Shown: one piece after another, positions 56,111-64,000 of the stretch
Layout of the letters: each line of letters opens with the position of its first letter
Position numbering within the stretch: the stretch's first letter is position 1
NCBI GenBank assembly: GCA_026122225.1
Contig: JANEZZ010001407.1
Location: forward strand, 184,837-248,836
DNA from: Heloderma charlesbogerti
Lineage: Eukaryota > Chordata > Lepidosauria > Squamata > Helodermatidae
Length of the DNA stretch: 64,000 nucleotides
Reading direction: 5' to 3'
The notes under the pieces: model-generated
The model's input: the letters and a program-made list of their open reading frames with translations, nothing else
What the model was told of the DNA's origin: nothing
Database searches by the model: none
Made by a program: the position numbers and the translations under genes

Positions 56111-57429
56111 GCCCTGTTCTGTTATCACTTGCCTCCTCTGACTAATGAGCATTCTTTGCTCATATTGTCCCTGATGCCATGGACAGACTTGTTTCATCCA
56201 CCCTGTCAAAAAGATATATAGGGTGTTCCAAGAATCCGGGCTGTTTAAAAAAGAAAAGAAAAGAAAGATTATTATTGGTATTGCCTACCTCAATTCAGAG
56301 ATCACTAACAATCACGTCTGTCCACACATATGCAGAATCTGTCATCTGTCATCTCTGTGCACCGAAGCATGCGAGGATCTGAAAGAAAAGCTAACTTAAT
56401 TTCGTAGCAACTGAAGGAAGCTGTTGCCATTTCTTCCCTGTCAGCAGGAATGCTCCCAATTTATGCAGCAAACAATAAACCCTAACATACATTTTAGGTG
56501 GCTTTCTTTACAGCCAGCAATTCAGGGGGCAATACGTCTTTGGGGCTCCACTGTTCAGGACTTCCCTGTTTCAGGACAGCTTTGTTTTTGGCCCCAAGCC
56601 CAATACAAACTGAGTTTAACAACCATCCCCAGCCACGGCACTAACCGCCTAATTGTCACTGGAGAAGATAGCTGACGTTGTACATCTCTCCCATCGCCAC
56701 TATAAAGTCAGATGGTGCCAGCGTCCGTTTGCAATTTATGGCCTATTAAAAGTACTTACTCCTATAAAATAGGCAGAAACAAAGTACCGAGAGCACGTTA
56801 ACGGGAGAACATGTTAAAAAGAACAGGCCCCTCAGTCATAATTAGCGGCTGCTCAAGGCAAAGGAGCAGCTGTGGAAATGTAAAGCTCATTTTACAAGTT
56901 ATTCCCCAGAAGAAGCCAAATGGAGCGCAAAGCTGCTGTAGGTCTATGGTGCTGAGCGAAGGGGGTAGAACAGTCAAATTGCCAACAGCTTTCCCTCACC
57001 TTCCCTCTCATGCATACACTTCTGTGAAAGCCATGCAAAGCTGCCAGAGCTCAGCTCCACACTGTTGAGGAATGCAGCCGCCTCTGGTGACCTTTATTTT
57101 CAAGTGGCTCAAATTAGTTCCAAAGATTATAGGCATTCGATGACATAAAAGGCCAGTTGTGCTTTTCTACTTAATGGCAGGAAAGAGTAACCAAACTAGT
57201 CAATCAAAACGACAGCTGGAGACAGAAACAATGGGTCTATTCCTAAGACATACCATTAGGTCCTAGCTGTGTAATAGGGGTTTAAAGGGGTTATAAATTG
57301 CTTTGTGTACTTTTTTTTGAACATCTGGTTTTAAGGAATTTGTTCATGCTTTGTGATGGAAAGAAGCCTTGAGATAACAGATAAGACCACAAAAATCTGA
57401 GTTCAAATTCTGACTCAGCCACAGAAATC
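56111..57429. other. Low-repeat interval
   Basis: No gene or transposon recognised. 56680-56960 (GTTTGCAATTTATGGCCTAT; AATTAGCGGCTGC) could be conserved non-coding sequence, untested. Confidence 0.4.
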
Positions 57430-57960
57430 TGTCACATGCATGCACCCTACTTCCAAGTGGTGAGAATTTTCAGAGGTTCCAGTACTTACTCATGCTTTCA
57501 GTTTCCTTAGAAGGAGGTCACTGGAGACTTATGACAATACTGTGATAAGAGGTTTATTTACACATCTATACAGGCCAAGCATAAGGTGAGGGTTTACAGT
57601 ATTAGCACTCCAACAGATTCCTGTTCCCCATCAGCTATCTAGGGGAACCAACAGTGCCATAGGAAGGATTTCCTGCAGGGAACATCAGCTCCCTGTCTTC
57701 TTTTCAGATCCCATTCCAGCTTGATTCTATTGTTCTCAAAGACCTCTGAATTGACACATTCCTTATGGGGAAGGGAGAGAAAGGTAAGCCCTCTTTCCAG
57801 AATAGCCTATATATGGCTGTTTCTGAGGGCAGCCAGCACTTGGCTAATCTCCATAACAGAAAAGAATCTGCCAGGCTAAACTGACCCATTCTAACAGTCT
57901 CTTTGTACAACCACAGACTCATAAAGTTAATTTGATCTTGGGCTTGACTGGATTCCTGCA
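57430..57960 (-). mobile_element. LTR-like element
   Basis: On the minus strand: TTGGTTCCCCTAGATAGCTGATGGG-like U3 end, TGTATAGATGTGTAAATAAA (polyadenylation signal), ATCACAGTATTG, GTCTCCAGTGACCTCCTTCT and TTCTCACCACTTGGAAGTAG. The same series occurs at 59970-60127/60912-60990 and 8735-8960. It is longer upstream than the others. No gag/pol nearby, so a solo LTR is likely if it is an LTR. Boundaries uncertain. Confidence 0.55.
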
Positions 57961-59542
57961 CTACCCTGGGGATGGAGTCCCTCCATCATGCTGCCTAGAC
58001 TGTTCTGAGTTGCACTCCAGTCTTTATGTTCACAGGAGGGGAAGATAGGCTGATGCTGGGAACTTGGCTGGTGGTCCCCCTATTACAGCCATGGGGCTCC
58101 CAGTCTGGCCCACAAGGCTGTTCTGCTTGGGAGCACCCCTAAAACTTTTTACCACCCTCCCCCAGTTCTTCACCATTACGTAAAGCCTGCCAAAGTGCTT
58201 TCCCCATGCTTGCTTGGACCTTTCACTGAACCTTTCTTAACTTTTGGAGAGCTTCTGAGACCATTGTGAATTTCCAGAACACTTGACGTATGTCTGGAGT
58301 GCTTGGTCCCTTTCCATCCCAGTCTGCATTGGCAACCTCCAGAGTTGGTCATGAGTAGCTCATGTTTGATCCTGCTCACTTGGCCCTGCCCACCACTGGA
58401 ATGCAGCCCCTGAGACCCTTCCTAGGGCCTATTTCCAGTTAACCAAAAATGTGGGAAGCTTATTGGACCCCAGCCTAAGCTGACTAGGAGTGAGTGGTGC
58501 TCTGCAGGGTTAGTGCTGGAACAATGGTCTCCGACTGTCACACACAGCTAGTGCTTTCACTTGGCTGATACCTTTCTGTGGTTAGGAGGACCTCCAAGAA
58601 TATGTGATGGGCCAGAACAATACCATGTTTCAGAAAGTGTACCTCCAAACCTAAACTTCTAAGCAGATGTCCCCTCAGTTAGTTAGTATGGTTAAAAAGG
58701 ACTTCCTCCTGAGCTCTTGAGGTATAGGGTTTGAAACCCAGTTTCACTCAGTGTTTAGTGTACTTGGCTAAATGGATCATGCTGCAGTAGATATCCTGCA
58801 GCTCTTTGTCAGTAATGAGTTACGTACAAAAGAGCTTTGCATCACTTCTGGACTATACCTAACTTCAACAAAACTAGGGAGCAGCCACCAAGAACAGCTC
58901 ATTATGTTACCTTGGTATCCAGATGGCTTCACAAATGACCATTAAAAAATGTAACAGAGAAGATGTGATTTCTATGAGTGCAGGCTCAAAGATCATGTTG
59001 CACAGGTTAGTTATCCCTTAACACTCTTGAACCACTCGTATGCGCAAGAAGGGAGTCTAAACAGTAGCAATGGAGTGGATCTTTCCTCACTTCTGAAACA
59101 CACTTATGAGTAAGTAAAGTGAGGATTCTAAACTAATTTACTCATTGTGAGCATGGGTCTAGATAAAGTAATACAAAGCTCAAGGGTAGCATTTTGTACA
59201 AAATATATGAGAGCTGGAAGGTCTTGCATGTATCTAAATTTCTATGTACTGTTTAACATAATGTTATGGGATGGGGGTTGGTTAAGATGAACCCTCAGGA
59301 CCACTTTAGCTCTGCAATTCTTGACTCTTAGATATTTCTGTAAGTAGAGATATGAGTGTGCTTTGCCTTGCAGTAATACCTCTGAAGACCACACAAAATG
59401 ACTGTTAGTAGCCAGCAATGCACAGATGATGTGTCTCAATGGGAGCTAAGATGGCCCAAGAAAACATAGCTGATGGGCAGAAATGACTCATCATTATCCC
59501 CCTCACTAGACCGAGGGGAATTGGTCTCTGAGCTGGTTTACC
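57961..59542. other. Unassigned non-coding stretch
   Basis: A block near 58379-58400 (GGCCCTGCCCACCACTGGAA) recurs at about 16800. Nothing else recognised. Confidence 0.4.
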
Positions 59543-59864
59543 ACCATAGGTGAATTTCCCTGCTGGGTTTTTTTGTCATGGCAACAGCCGCCATTTTGAA
59601 TATTTGGGGCATCGCAGGGGCTCACCATTGCTTCTCATTATATGCAAACTCAGTGAGGATGGGTTGTTGGGGTGGTTGAGAAGCCACCCACAACCCCAAA
59701 ACAGCCCATGGGTTCTGGGTGGCTTGTCAACCACCCCAATAACCCATCCTCACTGGGTTCACATGTAAGGACAAGCTATGGTGTGCCCCTGTCGTGCCCT
59801 GAATATTCAAAATGGCAGTTGCAGCCCTGCTGAGAAGCCTTGCAGGGAAATTCACCCACAATGG
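59543..59864. mobile_element. Long foldback element (~145-bp arms)
   Basis: The left arm 59543-59690 and the right arm 59716-59864 are inverted copies over nearly their whole length. Paired blocks are GGTGAATTTCCCTGC, GCCATTTTGAATATT, TCAGTGAGGATGGGTT and GGGGTGGTTGAGAAGCCACC/GGTGGCTTGTCAACCACCCC, around a ~25-nt centre. No coding potential. Transposon class unresolved. Confidence 0.85.
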
Positions 59865-59876
59865 TTTCTCGTTACA

Positions 59877-60990
59877 TGTGATACTGTTCTGTATAAGCAG
59901 GAAACCAAAAGATAAGCTGCAGTGTCTGAAAGGGATGCAGAGTAAGCTGAGCTGCTCAGTAAAAGAACCCTACGGCACTGGTGGTTCCCCTGGAAATCTG
60001 ATGGGAAGCAGAGTATGAGTAAGGCTGTGAACACCCACCTTCTGCTTAACATGTATATTTGTGAATAAATCAAATATTACAGAATGTCAGAGGTACCATC
60101 TTTCCAAGGAAACAGCACTGGGAAAGTGTTGTTGTTCAGTCGTTCAGTCATGTCCGACTCTTCGTGACCCCATGGACCATGGCACGCCAGGCCTTCCTGT
60201 CCTGCGCTCTCTCCCGGAGCGTACTCAAGTCCATATTAATTGCATCAGTGATGCTATCTAGCCATCTCATCCTCTGCCGTCCCCTTCTCCTTTTGCCTTC
60301 AGTCTTTCCCAGCATCAGGGTCTTTTCCAGAGAGTTTTCTCTTTGCATTAGGTGGCCAAAATATTTGAGCTTCAGCTTCAGTATCTGTGCTTCCAATGAG
60401 CACTCAGGGTTTATTTCCTTTAGAATTGACTGATTTGACCTCTTTGCAGTCCAGGGGACTTGTAAGAGTCTTCTCCAGCACCACAGTTCGAAAGCATCAA
60501 TTCTTCTGCGCTCAGCCTTCCTTATAGTCCAGCTCTCACAGCCATACATTACTACTGGGAAAACCATAGCTTTGATTAGATGGACCTGTGTCGGCAAGGT
60601 GATGTCTCTGCTTCTTACTGTGCTGTCTAGGTTTGCCATAGCTTTCCTCCCAAGGAGCAAGCGTCTTTTAATTTCATGGCTACCGTCACTGTCTGCGGTG
60701 ATCTTGGAGCCCAAGAAAGTAAAATCTGTCACTGCTTCCACTTCTTCCCCTTCTATATGCCAGGGAGTGATGGGTAAGATACCATGGTAAGATACCATGA
60801 TCTTAGTTTTTTTAATGTTAAGTTTCAAACCATCTTTTGCATTCTCCTCTTTCACCCTCAACAAGATGCTCTTTAGATCCTCTTCATTTTCTGCCATTAG
60901 GGTGGTATCATCTGGGAAAGTACTGTACCCCTAAATTTTCTCACCAATTGGAAGTGGAGTAGATACGCTTAACAATATTTTAACATCTCT
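59877..60990 (+). mobile_element. LTR-like element interrupted by BovB copy 5
   Basis: It begins TGTGATACTG and includes GGCACTGGTGGTTCCCCTGG, TGTATATTTGTGAATAAATC and AGAGGTACCATCTTTCCAAG. After the BovB it continues with ACTGTACCCCTAAATTTTCT, CACCAATTGGAAGTGG. Order and motifs match 57430-57960. LTR identity is inferred from the TG start and the polyadenylation signal. Confidence 0.55.
60128..60911 (-). mobile_element. BovB LINE copy 5, 5'-truncated
   Basis: A perfect 10-bp duplication CTGGGAAAGT lies at 60118-60127 and 60912-60921. It retains the end of the RT from DDTTLMAENEED onward. The minus-strand frame 60148-60897 (249 codons) is open to KSRT. A 13-bp tandem duplication (GGTAAGATACCAT, twice) sits at 60773-60800, at the same A-rich site where copy 4 is duplicated, but here the frame is kept. 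Confidence 0.96.
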
Positions 60991-62640
60991 ACTGAGATTG
61001 CATGATTGTACACAAGCTGGATGGCTTCCACAAATACAAGGTACTCCTTTATAGCCTGCTTGTCTCCAGCTCTAGTTCAGGCCATCCAGCCACATCCTGA
61101 TATTACTTGTCCATTTCTAGGATGCTAGAATCACAGACATGTTTGATCTTCCCAGCCCAGTCATTGAAGGCCAGTTGCCAGTGACAGCCTCATAGCGGCT
61201 CAAAGCCACCCTCCTGTGGGAAATAATGGCTAACCTCTCAGCAAATCCAGCTCCATGAATTTTTAGGGTTTTTAGATCTCTTTTAACGCCCCATTATTAA
61301 TATTCCAGATGGTAATTGCTCACTTACCTTGCCTTACAAGTAAACAAGTAAATTGGATTATTCTTCTCTGTGTGTGTGTATGTGGTGTGTGTGTGTGTGT
61401 ATACACACACACACACACACACACACTCATTATTGTGCCACCAGCTGCTATGTGTGGAGTACATATGCCAGAATGCAGACTGTGCTATTCATTTACATAA
61501 CAGGATTCTGTCAGGATATTTTTTCTTTGCCAATCTATTTCTCCCTGGTAGAAGCATGCTTAAGTGCTAAACCTGAGAGTCTGCTGCTTCAACTCCTTTT
61601 TTTGCAGCGGAATTTGATACTCTGGATGGAGTTTTAAAAGATGAGTATGAATCAGATTTATCCCATTAGCAATGTCTAAAATTCAGCGATAGCTCACTAA
61701 AAACCAGCTCCTACGTTACATTTTCCAGACATGAGATGACTCACATATGACCTTTTCCTATGCTTTTATACATGTAGATCAGCATATTTGCCCCGATCTA
61801 AGAAGGTGAGGCTGTGCATCATGATTTTCATCTGCTCCGTAATTAACGTTATGGATGTGCATAATGTGTATGTGCATCCCAATCTGGAGGCACTAGTTGC
61901 ATGCATGTCATTATACAAACGGTTTGCAGTCAGTGTTGTTCTGGGATCCAGAATGGATGCCGCGTTAGCTTTAGATACATCATTGTGATTGCGGTCATGA
62001 ATCAGGTTAATTCATGACTATAACCACCAAGGTGATGTCTCAAAAGCCAGCACTGCCCCCATTCTGCGTCTCAGAAATGCAGGTGAAAGAGCTTCGCCAA
62101 ACTTCTGCATGCCTCAATGGCAGCCAAAGGATATGCACTGTACATCTGACAGCAACATGGAGCGCTGCTGTGTAATTGAAGCGACAGATATGCCAGCTTC
62201 AGAACTGAGAAACAATAGCATGGCAGGGAAGCAAAGAATTAGGCTTTAATATCTGGACAAAAGCAAGGAATGTGCAACCTGTTATTTTGGTGCAGACCTC
62301 TTGATAACAGGACTGCATGATGACAGCAGGGGCAACATGATGATGATGATATTAAACAAGCCTGGAATTGCAGAGTTGCTGATTTGCCATGGTAGAATCA
62401 GCCTTGGATTGAAGCAGCGGCTTCACTTTAACATAATGTGCTTCTTAACAAAGGCTGAACATTTGGCAAAACTTCCATGGAGATCTGAACACACACACAC
62501 ACCCCTCTATGGTATCTCCTTTCCTATTCAGTAGAATTCCATTCTTTCATTGCTTGAGTTTTCATTTTGAGCCCACCGTGTCCCATTAGCAGGGTCCAAT
62601 TGTAGAAAGCAGGAGTGGACTACTGGGAGGCTATGGGCCA
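60991..62640. other. Low-repeat interval with a (TG)n(CA)n palindrome
   Basis: The microsatellite is given separately. 61650-62240 shows no repeat or open frame; TTAATTCATGACTATAACC and GTAATTAACGTTATGG are typical of homeobox-type binding sites. Conservation is a guess. Confidence 0.45.
61368..61427. repeat. (TG)n-TATA-(CA)n inverted microsatellite
   Basis: An alternating TG run is followed through GTATAC by a CA run of similar length, so the tract is self-complementary and wholly purine-pyrimidine alternating. Confidence 0.95.
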
Positions 62641-63009
62641 AGCCTAGCTCTCAAAAAATAATTTGACAGACTCCCAGGGACAGGGAGCTTACCAAGGAGT
62701 GGTGAAAAAGAACAATGAGTCTCCATGTGTACAGTCGTCCTTGATGTAAACTTTTACCTGGGAATTTTCCCCCAGGTTCCCTTTCTCTGTGCTGAAGTAG
62801 GTATGGGACTCCATGCTTCTCTCAGCTCAGATCCCCATGCCTCTCCCAGTGGGGCCAGCATAAGCTCTCCTGCCATTTGAGGCGGAAGAGTGCACATCCA
62901 CCTCTGCCAGCCTCCCCCCACTCGCACACCACATCTCCCCCTGCTGCCCCTGCACCTCCCCCCCATGTCTCCCGTCTCCCCATCACTACTGCTGTTGCCA
63001 ACACTGCTG

Positions 63010-63300
63010 CTGCTGCTCTCTAAAGAGCCACATTGGCCATAAAAAGTGGCTGGTGTGGCTCTGCAGAGAGACGGCCTGGCCCAAATGGCTGGCCTGAGGG
63101 GTTCTTCCTCAGCACCAGGCATTGTGGGAGTGGGTGTCCTTGGGGATCGCCTGCAGTACAGGTGCTCTCCAGGGACACCTCTTCTCACAGTGCCTGGCTC
63201 TAAGGGAGCACCCTTCAGTGCCAGGCATTTGGGCCTGGCCAAGCTACTCAGGTTACTTTTTAAGGCCGACGGGGCCCTTCAGAGAGACTGCCTGCTTACC
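63010..63300. mobile_element. GC-rich long foldback
   Basis: Left-arm blocks GGCCATAAAAAGT, CTGGCCCAAATGGCTGGCC and AGCACCAGGCATTGTGGG pair with right-arm TGCCAGGCATTTGGGCCTGG, ACTTTTTAAGGCC and CACAGTGCCTGGCTCTAAGG. The inner GGTGTCC...GGGACACC closes it. It may belong to a larger GC-rich DNA transposon (about 62640-63660) whose ends I could not fix. Confidence 0.65.
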
Positions 63301-63788
63301 CGCCCTCTGGACTGTCCTGATAGGATCCTCAGGGCGAACCAGAGGGCGTTGGCTTCTCCAGACAGCCACACTGGTTGCTCCCCCCCTGTGGCATTTACTG
63401 CAGTGGGAAAGCAGGGCCACTGGGGCTTGTGCACCAGGCTGGGCAGCAGCTCCAGAGAACCATGCCAGCTCCGCAAATGCCACAGTGGGAAAGGGGCTGC
63501 CGGGGGTCTCCAGAGCACATGCCCACCTAGCAGCACCTGTGCAGCAGCCCTTTGGGAGGCTCGTGGCAGCGGGGAGGGGAGCGTGCTACTCCCTGCTCCT
63601 ACTATTCTGCTGCCTGAGGCAGGGTTTCACCCCACTTCATGGAAGGGCCGGCCCTATCTCTCAGCGTGAAGAAAGGCACAATGGGTGGGGTGGGGCAATC
63701 ACACCGGTGGGATGTGGCCACATCCACTGACATCATCCAGGCTGCAGAGGGCCCAGTAAGGGACAATTTCCCACCCTTGATACAAATG
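63301..63788. other. Unassigned GC-rich stretch
   Basis: Open frames on both strands (63046-63730) reflect GC richness and lack known domains. GCCTGAGGCAGG and GGGCCGGCCC near 63612-63655 resemble hAT-type ends. Confidence 0.4.
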
Positions 63789-64000
63789 CTTCATAACAAC
63801 ACCACAAATCCAAATCACCCACAATTTATAATCCATTCCTCATACCAAATTCAAACCCAAAACCATCCTCCCACAAAAACCCCATCCCCCCTCCCAACCC
63901 TCCCCCCCCCTTAAATAATAAACCCTAAAACCCACATTAAACATACATCAACCCCCTCCATAACTAAACTCAAAAATATTATAAAATCAAATTCACTTCA
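63789..64000. other. G-free tract at window end
   Basis: No G occurs in the last 212 bases (A, C and T only), with C-rich runs such as CCCCATCCCCCCTCCC. The last G is at 63788. No repeat unit is evident. Confidence 0.95.

Noticed and set aside
62754..63730. Long open frames on both strands (up to 207 codons) as genes
   Set aside because: They overlap on opposite strands in GC-rich sequence with inverted repeats; composition accounts for them and no domain is visible.
63921..63940. AACCCTAAAACCC as telomeric sequence
   Set aside because: Only one CCCTAA unit occurs; vertebrate telomeres need tandem CCCTAA copies.
1..64000. CRISPR array, operon or prokaryotic mobile system
   Set aside because: No regularly spaced short repeats, no dense gene packing; the repeat content is clearly that of a vertebrate nuclear genome.

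Overview
The window looks like nuclear DNA of a squamate reptile (lizard or snake). The strongest sign is the mixture of repeats: several young BovB (RTE-clade) LINE copies, a Sauria-type tRNA SINE with a BovB-like 3' tail (complete, with a 15-bp target-site duplication, TSD), CR1 and L2 LINEs, MIR-like SINEs, 5S-rRNA-derived SINEs and many small DNA transposons. I found no host protein-coding exon, structural RNA gene, CRISPR array or prokaryotic feature. The interval is probably intergenic or intronic. Family names rest on recognition of sequence and protein motifs; no database was consulted.

Layout. 1-8.9 kb: a BovB 3' fragment, antisense L2 relics split by nested insertions (a foldback hAT-like element carrying a MIR-like SINE, a 700-bp hAT-like element, and at 5164-7153 a complete insertion of an L1-derived retroposon that has ORF1 but no ORF2), and an LTR-like fragment. 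9-17.5 kb: a CR1 copy with a long open RT frame, a Harbinger-like MITE with TAA duplications, an L2 3' end, a second truncated copy of the ORF1-only L1 family (13648-14426), the Sauria SINE and more MITEs. 17.9-29.2 kb: an RTE relic and then three BovB copies in the same orientation, two full length, the third inside a Harbinger-like MITE. 30-47 kb: 5S-derived and MIR-like SINEs, two decayed CR1-like copies (one split by an L2), several hAT-like MITEs, and a 5S head joined to a CR1 tail. 47-53 kb: mostly low-repeat sequence. 53-61 kb: two more BovB copies with perfect TSDs, LTR-like elements and a long foldback. 61-64 kb: low-repeat sequence, a GC-rich foldback, and a final 212-base tract with no G at all.

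Interplay. BovB supplies the retrotransposition machinery for itself and probably for the Sauria SINE. CR1 and L2 machinery probably mobilised the other SINEs, whose 3' tails copy those LINEs. An L1 not present in the window must have mobilised the ORF1-only elements, which have 13-16 bp TSDs and A-rich tails. The best candidate for something under-described is that ORF1-only (HAL1-like) family, supported here by two independent insertions that share the same ORF1-to-3'UTR structure.
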